A DNA stretch of 64,000 nt from Ligilactobacillus sp900765635 (GCF_949152225.1 NZ_CASCJC010000001.1:1116001-1180000); one strand, 5' to 3'. Shown: positions 27,563 to 36,961, counted from the stretch's first letter. The notes: generated from the sequence alone by a model not told the origin. Translations and numbers: made by a program.

Positions 27563-28560
27563 CTAACTACGTGTCTTTTTCATCTCTTTTTGAATATCAT
27601 AAAAGCCTACATGGGTATAGGTGTTCAACGTCACGCCGATATCCAAGTGTTCCATAATCTTCTGCAATGTCCTAGGGTTCATGTCCGACTTTGCTATACA
27701 TATTAGAATAAATGGTATGATGGCAGACATGGGGCGTTACCTTTGGCATTTCAGATTTATAAATTTTATTATACTTCTCACAGATATGCTGGAAATATTT
27801 CTCCGAGCGAAGGACAACTATTGGCATATCATTTTTGTCCAGATACAGAAAACCCACTTTACGTCTATCATAGGTTCTGTCTTAGGCTTTTTGCGGTTCT
27901 CAATGATTTTTCGGAAACACTTTTTCATCTCGTATGTTATAGGCACAGGTCTTGTACCGCACTCGATTTTCATCTCCTCTATAACATATTCCGTTTTCGC
28001 TGTAACTGATGATTGACGTTGATAACACCGTTTTTCAAATCAATATCCGCAATCGTCAGCCCTACAAATTCAGAAATCCGAAATCCAGTCTTAAAAATGA
28101 TATGAATTCCCTCGTAGTATTTGGAAAAGTGTTTATCCTCTTTCACGAATTTCAGAAACGCCCGTTCCTGCTTTCTGGTGCGGGATTCTCTTGTCACACT
28201 GTCATCGACAACTACCGTGGCAAGCTGGAACTTAAAAGGATTTTTCTATCATCAATCGCCAACTAGAACGCTGGACTTACGACGCCACACCCATAATGTA
28301 TAGTGCTATACCTTTTGCCGTCGCTTTGTAATTTAATCAGCCAACCTTTTACATCCGATAATTTCACCTTATCAATCCGTTTTTTCCAAAATCCTCTTTC
28401 TTGATAATGTTAATGATAAACTTGTAATTGGCTTCTGTATTATGCTTCACACCTGTTTTTTTATGACACATATTTCTTCACCAAATCCAGCACTGTCATT
28501 TCATTGCCGCAAGGAACAATATCATCTATCCAATTGTTCAGCATTTAAAATTTCAGAAAC
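27563..28560 (-). pseudogene. Decayed Tn916-type tyrosine recombinase (integrase)
   Basis: The minus strand contains all parts of a Tn916-family integrase in several frames. In order these are: TVLDLVKKYV-like (about 28500), RIDKVKLSDVKGWLIKLQSD (about 28380), YSTIHYGCGVVSPAF ending in an in-frame TAG (about 28270), NPFKFQLATVVVDDSVTRES (about 28230), the segment RISEFVGLTIADIDLKNGVINVNHQLQ (27990-28090), GFLYLDKNDMPIVVL (about 27850), and NPRTLQKIMEHLDIGVTLNTYTHVGFYDIQKEMKKTRS at the end. At least three frameshifts or stops interrupt it, and the catalytic HxxR box reads HVCHH. It cannot be functional. Sequence similarity is from memory of the family. Confidence 0.9.
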
Positions 28561-28773
28561 TGATTGACAACTATGATAATTTATACAGCGTTGATATGTT
28601 TTTAGAAAATCCAGTATACAGACTTTGATGGCGGAAAGATTATCTCCTACACGCCAACAGCCGAGAACGAAGAAATCTTGTCCAATCCTGCAAAGATACA
28701 TCAAAAAAGGTGACACAGATATTACAGTATGAACTGACGCTACATAAGGATAGCAACTGGAAGGTTATCCGAT
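28548..28773 (+). pseudogene. Unrecognised protein remnant with frameshifts
   Basis: Plus-strand codons give a protein-like stretch across frames: FQKLIDNYDNLYSVDMFLENPVY, then FDGGKIISYTPTAENEEIL and SNPAKIH, then KKVTQILQYELTLHKDSNWKVIR before a TAA. At least two frame changes are needed to join the pieces. I do not recognise the family. Its place between the integrase fossil and the Xre gene suggests a cargo or accessory gene of the same decayed element. Confidence 0.5.
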
Positions 28774-28871
28774 AATCCTAATCCGCAAAACGGAAAGCAA
28801 ACTTGATATCAGAGCCACATTTGCTATAATATAAGCGTGGAAAGTTTACTTTCCATAGAAAGGGAGATATT

Positions 28872-29078
28872 TTGAAGAATCGATTAGAAGAATTACGAAA
28901 GCAGAGAGGCATTAAACAAGAAGATTTAGCTACTGCACTAGAAGTATCTCGCCAAACAATAGGTTCTTTAGAAAACGACCGATACAATCCTTCTATCATA
29001 TTAGCTTTTAAAATTGCAAGATACTTCCACATGAGCGTTGAAGAAATCTTTATCTATGAGGAGGAAAATGCAAAATGA
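28872..29078 (+). CDS. Xre/Cro-type HTH transcriptional regulator
   Basis: This 68-residue protein is a compact helix-turn-helix regulator of the YozG-like type: KNRLEELRKQRGIKQEDLATALEVSRQTIGSLENDRYNPSI, with a typical HTH near residues 15-36. The start is a TTG after GGGAG. It overlaps the next gene as ATGA, so the two are coupled. Such pairs of a small Xre protein and a DUF-type membrane protein are common in Firmicute accessory regions. It sits inside the region of the decayed integrative element and appears intact. Confidence 0.9.
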   Translation: MKNRLEELRKQRGIKQEDLATALEVSRQTIGSLENDRYNPSIILAFKIARYFHMSVEEIFIYEEENAK

Positions 29079-29485
29079 AAAATAAAAATCAAATTTGGTA
29101 CATTGGATATATTATTTCATTATTGTTAGTCCTTATTATTCTTTTTACAAATTTTTCAAAAATGGTAGATATGGGGCTTGCAGTTTTATTAAGCATGGTT
29201 TTTAGTGTTTCTCATGTTCAAATCTTGCATAACAAAATGATGAAAAATGATACTGATTATAAAATCAATGTTATGGATGAACGTAATATCATGATTAAAG
29301 AAAAGGCAGGTAATATAACAAATATGGTTAATACCGCATTATTAGGTATAGCAACCGTCATATTTATTTGCTTAGATTATGTAATTCCAGCGATTGTTAC
29401 TGGAGTCATTATTGCAATTCAGCCTATTATATTGATTACTATTAGCAATATGCTTGAGAAAAAATGTAGAAATGAGATATATTGA
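29075..29485 (+). CDS. Small membrane protein paired with Xre regulator (DUF2178-like)
   Basis: This 136-residue protein has four predicted membrane segments in two pairs (about residues 10-28, 31-50, 84-102 and 104-125) around a central cytoplasmic stretch, NVMDERNIMIKEKAGNIT. The DERxxxIxEKA motif is typical of DUF2178-like proteins encoded beside small Xre regulators. Function is unknown; the regulator probably controls its own operon. A terminator follows. Isolated survival of this pair in a decayed element suggests either recent decay or a benefit. Confidence 0.75.
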   Translation: MKNKNQIWYIGYIISLLLVLIILFTNFSKMVDMGLAVLLSMVFSVSHVQILHNKMMKNDTDYKINVMDERNIMIKEKAGNITNMVNTALLGIATVIFICLDYVIPAIVTGVIIAIQPIILITISNMLEKKCRNEIY

Positions 29486-29498
29486 TTATGATTAGACT

Positions 29499-29546
29499 TA
29501 AAAAGCAAACGAGAGCCACTTTTTGGTGATTTCGTTTGCTTTTTAT
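29499..29546 (+). terminator. Terminator of the Xre/membrane protein operon
   Basis: AAAAGCAAACGA (29501-29512) pairs with TCGTTTGCTTTT (29532-29543), and the pairing strand runs into a T run. It lies about 15 bases after the stop codon. Confidence 0.85.
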
Positions 29547-29585
29547 GTTTATGATTGAAGCGTTCTTCAAAAGTTGTAAATTCGT

Positions 29586-30051
29586 TATAAAATACTTCTT
29601 TTTATTATTGAAATCCGTATTAAACAAGAAGTTTTAGAAAAAATGACATCTCCTACCATAATAACTACACAATCTAACTAGTTATTATACGCCAGTTTTG
29701 TTCCAGTCCATTCATAGCTGTTAACAAAAAAAGATTATAAATAAAAACAACAATACCTTACCCTATTCTTCGTTAAGAATAGATTTTAAATATTAAACAT
29801 ACAAATTTTAATATCTTGACGGTCTGTAAAATATAATGCTATGGTTTACAATCAACAAAAATATGGATATAGTCCGTTTTTACAACATTAATTTTATATA
29901 CCATGATTCTTCCAAATAATTTTTGTAAATCTTGGTATATGTAACCCATACTAAGATCTTATTATCGTCACTTAACGCATCAGCCGTATGATAACGTCTT
30001 CCCTATCGTTATAAATTTCAATTATTTAATAAAATCTATATCATTTTGTAT
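29586..30051. other. Gene-less AT-rich region between the element and the MATE gene
   Basis: This stretch of about 465 bases contains no plausible gene on either strand. It has a perfect 8-bp inverted repeat CTATTCTT/AAGAATAG at 29763-29782 and scattered AT-rich sequence. I see no RNA motif and no clear terminator for the MATE gene. Confidence 0.5.
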
Positions 30052-31416
30052 TTATTCATTTTCTAGCGAATTATTTTCTAACTTCTCCCGTCGCTTTAAC
30101 ATTTTAACTGCTTTAACATAAGAAAAGATTAACACTACACACGAACCGATCCACGCTAATGGACTAGCAAAACAAGCCCCCGCATAACCAAACGTTGTGG
30201 CCAAAAACAACGCAGCCAAGGTTCTCATCACTAACTCAGAAACACCGGCAATCGTTGGCACGATACTTTGTCCAAGGCCTTGTAAAGTGTAACGAATAAT
30301 AAATAGGACCGCTAAAACCACATAAAACGTGCAGTTAACGTTGAAATAAACCTGAGATAAATCTAAAACTTTTTGTTCTGAATGCCCTACAAAAAGCATC
30401 ACCATTTCTTGGCCAAACTTCATGATCAACAAACCTGCAATAATACTAAAAGTACAAGAAACAAGTAGGCATTGCTTAACACCTTGTAAAATTCGTCCGT
30501 ATTTACGTGCCCCATAATTTTGAGCTGTAAATGTTGCCATTGCAATTCCAAAAGACATCATCGGTAATGTTGCCACTTGATCAATCTTACTAGATGCTGT
30601 TGTAGCAGCAACAGCTGTCGTACCCAAACTATTTAATGCAGATTGGACCATAATCGAACCAATCGCAATAATCGATGCTTGAAACGCCATTGGCAAACCA
30701 ACATAAAGATGTTGGCCGATTACTTTCCAAGTTACACTCTTAAAATCAGACCAATGAACTTGTAATAGCGGAATTTTACGGATGATATAGATAATGCATA
30801 AGAAAACAGAAAAAGTTTGTGCTACAATCGTTGCAATCCCTGCACCAGCAACGCCCCATTTAAATACAATGATAAATAATAATTCTAAAATAATATTAAC
30901 TACAGCTGCAATAATCAAAAAATAAAGTGGTGTCCGACTATCACCTAGTCCTCGAATCATATTGGCTAATAAGTTATATGCCATCGAAGCAATAATCCCA
31001 CCTAAAATAATAGAAATAAAAATAAATGCATCATGCTCAATTTTTTTAGGTGTTTGCATCAACACTAAGATATCTTTAATAAAATACAAACTCAAAAAGG
31101 TTAAAATTACAGTAACAACTAAACTAATCATAATGCTTGCTGCAAAACTTTCTCGAACTTTACGATAGTCTCTAGCTCCAAAATGCTGTGCAGTCATGAT
31201 GGCTAAACCAGCCGTTAATCCTTGTGCAAACCCGATGATTAAAAATTGAATACTTCCGGTTGCACCTACAGCGGCTAAAGCATCGACACCTAATGTTTGT
31301 CCAACGATCAATGTGTCTGAAATTGTATATAACTGTTGAAATAAATTACCGATTAAAAGTGGTATTGCAAAGAATAAAATTAATTTAAGTGGATTTCCTT
31401 TAGTTAGTTCTTTCAA
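30052..31416 (-). CDS. MATE family multidrug efflux transporter
   Basis: This 454-residue polytopic membrane protein has about 12 transmembrane segments and the two-fold repeat of MATE exporters. The N-terminal GNPLKLILFFAIPLLIGNLFQQLYTISDTLIVGQTLG segment is typical of the NorM/DinF-related group in Firmicutes. Such carriers export drugs or metabolites using sodium or proton gradients; the substrate here is unknown. It follows a LysR-type regulator on the same strand with a 16-base gap, so regulator and transporter are probably one operon. Confidence 0.94.
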   Translation of the reverse strand: MKELTKGNPLKLILFFAIPLLIGNLFQQLYTISDTLIVGQTLGVDALAAVGATGSIQFLIIGFAQGLTAGLAIMTAQHFGARDYRKVRESFAASIMISLVVTVILTFLSLYFIKDILVLMQTPKKIEHDAFIFISIILGGIIASMAYNLLANMIRGLGDSRTPLYFLIIAAVVNIILELLFIIVFKWGVAGAGIATIVAQTFSVFLCIIYIIRKIPLLQVHWSDFKSVTWKVIGQHLYVGLPMAFQASIIAIGSIMVQSALNSLGTTAVAATTASSKIDQVATLPMMSFGIAMATFTAQNYGARKYGRILQGVKQCLLVSCTFSIIAGLLIMKFGQEMVMLFVGHSEQKVLDLSQVYFNVNCTFYVVLAVLFIIRYTLQGLGQSIVPTIAGVSELVMRTLAALFLATTFGYAGACFASPLAWIGSCVVLIFSYVKAVKMLKRREKLENNSLENE

Positions 31417-31432
31417 ATCTTCATCCCCTGTT

Positions 31433-32311
31433 TTAACAATATTTTTCTTTTAAATAATTTTTAATCGTCTTAACAAAAGCCTTAGTCGAAGGTGTTTGTT
31501 GTGCTTCAAAATGCGTCACTAAACAAATTGTGCGGTAAAAGTCTTCGGCAAAAGGATAATGATTTACCTTACCCGAAAGCTTTTGTAAAGCTAATTCTGG
31601 TAAAATTCCCAAACCCAAACCACTTTCAACCATAGCAATAATCGATGCATCATCGATACTATATTGAATTGAATTTAATGAAACATTATAAGTATCCAAT
31701 GCTTTTTTAGTATCACGATCATAATCAATTTGTTGCAAAATAAAAGTTTCATTAGCAACATCAGCCAACGTGACAGTCTTTTTATTTTGGGGTACAAAAT
31801 CTTGAGGTGTTACACAATAAATACGATCTTTGCATAAAGGTGTAACTTCTAAATTTTGTGAAATTGGTAAAGCACTAAAACCAACATCTAACATTCCCAA
31901 GCGGACCTGTTCAGCCACATCATTAAAGTCACCTTGATTAACCGTCAATTCAATATCTGGATACTCTTTTTTAAAAGTATTAATAATATCTGGTAACCAG
32001 TTAATACAAACACTACTAAAAGCTCCGATTCTAACTCTTCCAGAATTCAATCCGTTAATATTTGCTGCTTCTTCATTAAGCTTTGCTTCTGTATTTAGTA
32101 TTTCTTGAACAATCGGTAAAATTCTTCGTCCATCCGGTGTTAACGTCACACCTGTTCTATTTCTGATAAAGACCGCAAAACCAAGCTCTTTTTCAAATCC
32201 TGTAATCGAATGACTGATCGCTGAAGGGGTTACATTTAATTCCTTAGCAGCAGCAACGAAGGTTTTTTGCTTGGCAACTTCACTAAATACTTGGTACGAA
32301 AAATTAGCCAT
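31433..32311 (-). CDS. LysR family transcriptional regulator
   Basis: This 292-residue regulator has the N-terminal LysR winged helix (FSEVAKQKTFVAAAKELNVTPSAISHSITGFEKELG, residues 8-42) and a C-terminal periplasmic-binding-like effector domain. It is the first gene of a two-gene operon with the MATE exporter and is the likely regulator of it. A long palindrome built on TTTAGGGTAAA lies 53-86 bases upstream of its start, which looks like its autoregulatory site. The inducer is unknown. Confidence 0.95.
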   Translation of the reverse strand: MANFSYQVFSEVAKQKTFVAAAKELNVTPSAISHSITGFEKELGFAVFIRNRTGVTLTPDGRRILPIVQEILNTEAKLNEEAANINGLNSGRVRIGAFSSVCINWLPDIINTFKKEYPDIELTVNQGDFNDVAEQVRLGMLDVGFSALPISQNLEVTPLCKDRIYCVTPQDFVPQNKKTVTLADVANETFILQQIDYDRDTKKALDTYNVSLNSIQYSIDDASIIAMVESGLGLGILPELALQKLSGKVNHYPFAEDFYRTICLVTHFEAQQTPSTKAFVKTIKNYLKEKYC

Positions 32312-32363
32312 TTTATTATCTCACTTCCCCCATAAAAATTTACGCAATTTCAAACTACTCTTA

Positions 32364-32412
32364 TTTAGGGTAAACGTCAACCCTTTTTTACCCTAAAAAT
32401 ACTATTTTACCC
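32364..32412. promoter_or_regulatory. Candidate LysR operator palindrome
   Basis: An 11-bp perfect inverted repeat, TTTAGGGTAAA (32364-32374) and TTTACCCTAAA (32387-32397), has a 12-base spacer. A third half-site, TTTTACCC, is at 32405-32412. It lies upstream of the LysR gene and contains LysR-like T-N11-A geometry. Confidence 0.6.
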
Positions 32413-32473
32413 ATAAAATTTTGACGAATTTAAAAATTTATAAAAATTCATCACTCAAGGATAACAAAAGACA

Positions 32474-32506
32474 CAAAAAAGCGCAATTCTTTTTTTAGAA
32501 ATGCGC
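32474..32506 (-). terminator. Terminator of the purC-purD operon
   Basis: On the minus strand GCGCATTTCT pairs with AGAATTGCGC (one mismatch) and is followed by TTTTTT. It starts about nine bases after the purD stop. Confidence 0.85.
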
Positions 32507-32514
32507 CCCTAATA

Positions 32515-33783
32515 TTAAAATTTATAATTTGTTGCTTTAAAGCCAATATCTTTACGATAAAAGCATCCATCAAAATCAAATTCATTCAAATACTGATAGG
32601 CTTGCTTTTGTGCTTGAATCAAGTTATCGCCTTGACTTATAACCGTCAACAAACGTCCGCCATTGCCCATAAAAGCTTCGTCGTGACTTTTAACGTTGGC
32701 ATAATCAATATCAATTACATCTGTTTTATTCAAAACAGGTAAAACTTGATTTTTAATTGGTTCTTTAGGATAACCATTTGCTGCTAAGACAACGCCTAAT
32801 ACAGCTTGTGAACTTTCTTTAATCTGTGGCAATTCCAATTCGTTAACACAAGTATCTAGTAAGGTAAAGAAATCATTACTTATACGTGGTAAAATAACTT
32901 GCGTTTCAGGATCTCCTAATCTAACATTATATTCAATTACTTTTGGGCCTTGCTTAGTTAAAATCAAACCAATATAGATAATTCCACAATATTGGTATTT
33001 TCCTTTGTTTAAACCAGCGATGGTTGGCTTAACCACTTGCGTTAGCATTTTTTGATAGTCACTTTCTAAAAGCTGTGGTACAGGGCTATAAGCTCCCATT
33101 CCTCCTGTATTAGGTCCTTGGTCATTATCAAATGCACGTTTATGGTCTTGTGCTAATGGTAAAACGCGCCAATTTTTTTGGTTGGTCAATACAAATAGTG
33201 AATATTCATCTCCATCTAAAAATTCTTCTAAAACAATTTGTTTTTGTCCTTTTTTAAACATTAATTTAATCTCTAAACAAGCTTCTTGCTTGGTTTGCGC
33301 AATAACCACACCTTTTCCAGCTGCAAGACCATCAGCTTTAATAACAACTGGCTCGCCAAATTGCTCTAAACCCGCAATCGCACTTTTAGAATCTTGATAA
33401 GTTGCAAATTTAGCTGTTGGAACTTGATATTTTTCCATAAACCGCATTGCATAATCTTTAGAGCCTTCTAGTTGTGCTGCACGCTTGTTAGGACCTAAAA
33501 TTTTTAAGCCATCAGCTTGAAACGAATCGACAATTCCTGCAACTAAAGCATTTTCTGGTCCTACAAAGGTCCACTCAATTTCATTTTCAATTACAAATCC
33601 TTTTAAAGCATCAAATGCCAATTCACAAATATCGACAGTTTGTATTCCATCATTTTGCATCCCGACATTTCCAGGGGCGCAAAAGACAGCTGCAACATGT
33701 GGACTTTGTAATAACGCCTTAGCAATTGCATGTTCGCGTCCGCCAGAACCAACTACTAAAATTTTGACATTATTTTTCATCAC
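32515..33783 (-). CDS. purD: Phosphoribosylamine--glycine ligase
   Basis: PurD joins phosphoribosylamine and glycine with ATP to give GAR, the second step of IMP synthesis. The 422-residue ATP-grasp protein has the N-terminal VGSGGREHAIAKAL motif, DGLAAGKGV in the ATP-binding loop and VIEYNVRLGDPETQ near residue 280, which holds the metal-binding residues. It is the last gene of the nine-gene purC-to-purD unit, 14 bases after purH, and is followed by the operon terminator. The length is normal. Confidence 0.97.
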   Translation of the reverse strand: MMKNNVKILVVGSGGREHAIAKALLQSPHVAAVFCAPGNVGMQNDGIQTVDICELAFDALKGFVIENEIEWTFVGPENALVAGIVDSFQADGLKILGPNKRAAQLEGSKDYAMRFMEKYQVPTAKFATYQDSKSAIAGLEQFGEPVVIKADGLAAGKGVVIAQTKQEACLEIKLMFKKGQKQIVLEEFLDGDEYSLFVLTNQKNWRVLPLAQDHKRAFDNDQGPNTGGMGAYSPVPQLLESDYQKMLTQVVKPTIAGLNKGKYQYCGIIYIGLILTKQGPKVIEYNVRLGDPETQVILPRISNDFFTLLDTCVNELELPQIKESSQAVLGVVLAANGYPKEPIKNQVLPVLNKTDVIDIDYANVKSHDEAFMGNGGRLLTVISQGDNLIQAQKQAYQYLNEFDFDGCFYRKDIGFKATNYKF

Positions 33784-33797
33784 TTATCTACCTCAAA

Positions 33798-35336
33798 TTA
33801 GTGTCTAAAATGTCTAACACCAGTCATTACCATTGCAATCCCATATTTATCTGCCATATCAATCGAAGCTTGGTCTTTGATTGAACCACCTGGTTGAACA
33901 ATTGCCTTAATTCCATGCTTAGCTGCGTACTCTACGCAATCATCCATTGGAAAAAATGCGTCACTAGCTAATACTGCTTTATCATCTAAATGATCTTGGG
34001 CATGCGCAATTGCTATTTTAGTTGAATCAATCCGATTTGGTTGTCCAGCTCCAATCCCCAATGTTTGTTTGTCATTTGCAACCACAATTGCATTTGATTT
34101 AGTATGTTTAACAGCTTTCCAAGCAAATTCTAGCGTTGCTAATTGTTCTTTAGTTGGAGCTACTTTGGTCACAACTTGCCAACTGCTAGGATCTTCTTTC
34201 AATACATCTTGTTCTTGTACTAATAATCCTCCCATTACAGAAACAACCTCTAAACCAGTCTGTTCATCTTTAGTGCTAAAATCAAGTTCTAATAAACGAA
34301 TATTTTTCTTTTGGGACAAAATAGCAAATGCTTCGGGTTCATAACTTGGAGCAATAATAATTTCCAAAAATAATTCATGCATCTTAGTCGCTGTTGCAAC
34401 ATCAACTGGACGATTTAACACAATGATACCGCCAAAAATCGATATAGGATCAGCTTGATAAGCACGTTGCCAAGCTTCTAAAATAGTTTGTCCTTTACCA
34501 ATCCCACAAGGATTCATGTGTTTTAAAGCTACGACCGTTGGACTGTCAAATTCCCGTGCAATTCTTAACGCAGCATCAGCATCTTTAATATTATTATAGG
34601 ATAGCTGTTTGCCATGAAGCTGTTTAGCTGAAGAAACAGAGTATTTTTTAGGTAGGGCATCTTGATAGAACCATGCTTTTTGATGTCCATTTTCACCATA
34701 GCGCATCTCTTGTTCTAAATCATAAGTTAAGGTCAATTTTTCTGGGGCCGTTTTTCCTACTTGTTCAGTTAGATATTGCGCAATCAACGCATCATAAGCG
34801 GCAGTATGTCTAAATGCTTTAGCAGCCAACTCAAAGCGTAATTGATGACTTGTATTTCCTTGATTGTTTATTTCTTCTAAGACACGTGTATAATCATCAC
34901 TGTCAACTACAACCGTTACGTCTTGATGATTTTTAGCAGCAGAGCGTACCATGCTAGGACCACCTATATCGATATTTTCAATCGCATCAGCTAAAGTCAC
35001 ATTTTGTTTAGCGATTGTCTGCTTAAATGGATATAAGTTAACACAGACCAAATCAATCGGCGTAATTTGTAATTCTTCCATTTTTGCAACATGTTGGACC
35101 ACATCTCTTCGTCCTAATATTGCTCCATGAATATATGGATTCAAAGTTTTAACACGTCCATCCATAATTTCTGGAAATCCGGTAACATCTTCAACACTAA
35201 TTGTTGCAATTCCAGATTGCTCTAAAACTTTTTTTGTCCCACCAGTTGAGATAATTTCAAAATCATTTGCGATTAATCCTTTGACAAATTCAACTAAATT
35301 TGTTTTATCTGATACACTAATTAAAGCTCGTTTCAT
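33798..35336 (-). CDS. purH: Bifunctional AICAR formyltransferase/IMP cyclohydrolase
   Basis: PurH performs the last two steps to IMP. The 512-residue protein has the N-terminal IMP cyclohydrolase domain (ISVSDKTNLVEFVKGL, and the ISTGG motif near residue 31) and the C-terminal AICAR transformylase domain with VVALKHMNPCGIGKG around residue 265. It lies between purN and purD, 13 bases from purN. The final RHFRH sequence is characteristic of the family C-terminus. Confidence 0.97.
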   Translation of the reverse strand: MKRALISVSDKTNLVEFVKGLIANDFEIISTGGTKKVLEQSGIATISVEDVTGFPEIMDGRVKTLNPYIHGAILGRRDVVQHVAKMEELQITPIDLVCVNLYPFKQTIAKQNVTLADAIENIDIGGPSMVRSAAKNHQDVTVVVDSDDYTRVLEEINNQGNTSHQLRFELAAKAFRHTAAYDALIAQYLTEQVGKTAPEKLTLTYDLEQEMRYGENGHQKAWFYQDALPKKYSVSSAKQLHGKQLSYNNIKDADAALRIAREFDSPTVVALKHMNPCGIGKGQTILEAWQRAYQADPISIFGGIIVLNRPVDVATATKMHELFLEIIIAPSYEPEAFAILSQKKNIRLLELDFSTKDEQTGLEVVSVMGGLLVQEQDVLKEDPSSWQVVTKVAPTKEQLATLEFAWKAVKHTKSNAIVVANDKQTLGIGAGQPNRIDSTKIAIAHAQDHLDDKAVLASDAFFPMDDCVEYAAKHGIKAIVQPGGSIKDQASIDMADKYGIAMVMTGVRHFRH

Positions 35337-35349
35337 GAAAAATTTCTCC

Positions 35350-35916
35350 TTATCTTTTCTCTAAAATCTGGGCTAACACTCTTGGATACATTCGATGCTC
35401 ACATGCATGAACTCTTTGCTCTAATGTTTCTAAAGTATCATCAGCTAAAATAGCAACATGCTCTTGGGCAATAATTGGACCTGAATCGACACCTGAATCA
35501 ATATAATGAATCGTCACACCTGTTTTTTGCTTGCCATCTGCCAATGCACGTTCAATAGAATGAAGTCCCGGATACTCAGGTAAATACGCCGGATGAATAT
35601 TAACAATCTTGCCTTCATATTTACTCAAAATCAGTGGCCCAATCACACGCATATAACCAGCTAAAGCTATAAAATCGATATTTTCTTGTTCTAAAAGCTG
35701 AGCAATCTTTTTTTCGTACAGTCCTTTTCCGCCACATTCTTTAACGGTAAAACTAACCGTTTTGATCTTATATTTCTTAGCTCGCTCAATTACATAAGCA
35801 TCTGGGTGGTCACAAAACAATAGCACCAAATTTCCAGCAATCTTTTTTGCTTGAAAAGCTTGGGCTAACACTTCAAAGTTAGAGCCATTTCCTGATGCAA
35901 AAATTGCTACTCGCAC
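35350..35916 (-). CDS. purN: Phosphoribosylglycinamide formyltransferase
   Basis: PurN transfers a formyl group from 10-formyl-THF to GAR. The 188-residue protein has the FASGNGSNFEVLAQAF phosphate-binding motif at the N-terminus, the catalytic region GKIVNIHPAYLPEYPGLHSIE with His near residue 108, and HYIDSGVDSGPIIAQ. It lies between purM and purH. The gap to purM is only 10 bases, so it shares the operon's expression. Confidence 0.97.
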   Translation of the reverse strand: MRVAIFASGNGSNFEVLAQAFQAKKIAGNLVLLFCDHPDAYVIERAKKYKIKTVSFTVKECGGKGLYEKKIAQLLEQENIDFIALAGYMRVIGPLILSKYEGKIVNIHPAYLPEYPGLHSIERALADGKQKTGVTIHYIDSGVDSGPIIAQEHVAILADDTLETLEQRVHACEHRMYPRVLAQILEKR

Positions 35917-35926
35917 ATCTATCGCC

Positions 35927-36961
35927 TCACTTAATTACTATCTTTGTAGCATTTGTTGGCCTTTCTTGCAAAATGCCAATTTGCCAAACTTGTTGACCAT
36001 TTGACGTCAAAATTTCTGTTACTTGCTTAACATTTTCTTTTGACACAGCTAATACCAAGCCAATTCCCATATTAAATGTTTCTAAACAGTCCTTAGTATT
36101 TAACTCACCTAATCCTTTAAGGTAAGTAAAGATTGGCGGAATTGTCCAGTTCATTTCAATTTGCGCTTGTAAATCATCATTAAACATCCGTGGTACATTT
36201 TCAATCAATCCTCCACCAGTAATATGGGCAATACCATGAACAAGTTTTTGTCTGACAAGTGGTAACACTGACTTTACATAGATTTTTGTTGGTTCTAAAA
36301 GAGCTGCTCCTAAAGTTTGCCCTCCTAATTTTTCAGGCTTACTATCCAAAGCTATGGCATGATCTTTAAAGACGATTTGACGAACTAAAGAAAAACCATT
36401 TGAATGTAAACCACTTGAAGCTAAACCTAGTAAAATATCTCCTTTTTGTGGCATATCAGCCGTTAATAAATCCTTTTTTTCAGCTGCTCCAGTTGCAAAA
36501 CCTGCTACATCATACTCATCAAAGCTATACATATCAGGCATCTCTGCTGTTTCACCACCAACTAATGCACAATTGGCTTGTTTGCATCCTTGAGCTATTC
36601 CTGCTACAATTTGTGCCATCTTAGCTGGATCATTATGTCCTGTAGCAATATAGTCTAAAAAATAAAGCGGTTCTGCTCCCTGAGCTAAAATATCATTAAC
36701 ACACATCGCTACACAATCAATTCCGATGGTATCATGTTTGTTAAGCATTTGAGCAATCAGTAATTTAGTTCCTACACCATCACTTCCAGATACTAAAACG
36801 GGATGTTTTAAGTTTAAGGCACTCAAATCAAACATTCCACCAAAACTTCCGATTTGTCCCATCACACCTAATCGAGTGGTACTTTGAACATCAGCTTTGA
36901 TTCTTTTTACTAATTCATAACCGGCAGTTACATCTACTCCAGCTTCTTGATATCGACTCAT
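35927..36961 (-). CDS. purM: Phosphoribosylformylglycinamidine cyclo-ligase (AIR synthase)
   Basis: PurM closes the imidazole ring to give AIR using ATP. The 344-residue protein has the family start SRYQEAGVDVTAGYELVKRIK, the DGVGTKLLIAQ motif near residue 62, the GGETAEMPDMY motif near residue 138, and HITGGGLIENVPR near residue 246. Its ATG directly abuts the purF stop codon. It is fully typical and shares the operon with purF and purN. Confidence 0.97.
   Translation of the reverse strand: MSRYQEAGVDVTAGYELVKRIKADVQSTTRLGVMGQIGSFGGMFDLSALNLKHPVLVSGSDGVGTKLLIAQMLNKHDTIGIDCVAMCVNDILAQGAEPLYFLDYIATGHNDPAKMAQIVAGIAQGCKQANCALVGGETAEMPDMYSFDEYDVAGFATGAAEKKDLLTADMPQKGDILLGLASSGLHSNGFSLVRQIVFKDHAIALDSKPEKLGGQTLGAALLEPTKIYVKSVLPLVRQKLVHGIAHITGGGLIENVPRMFNDDLQAQIEMNWTIPPIFTYLKGLGELNTKDCLETFNMGIGLVLAVSKENVKQVTEILTSNGQQVWQIGILQERPTNATKIVIK

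Noticed and set aside
27621..28303. Plus-strand frames of 60-131 codons across the integrase fossil
   Set aside because: The coding signal is clearly the decayed integrase on the minus strand; the plus-strand frames have no ribosome binding sites and no recognisable domains.
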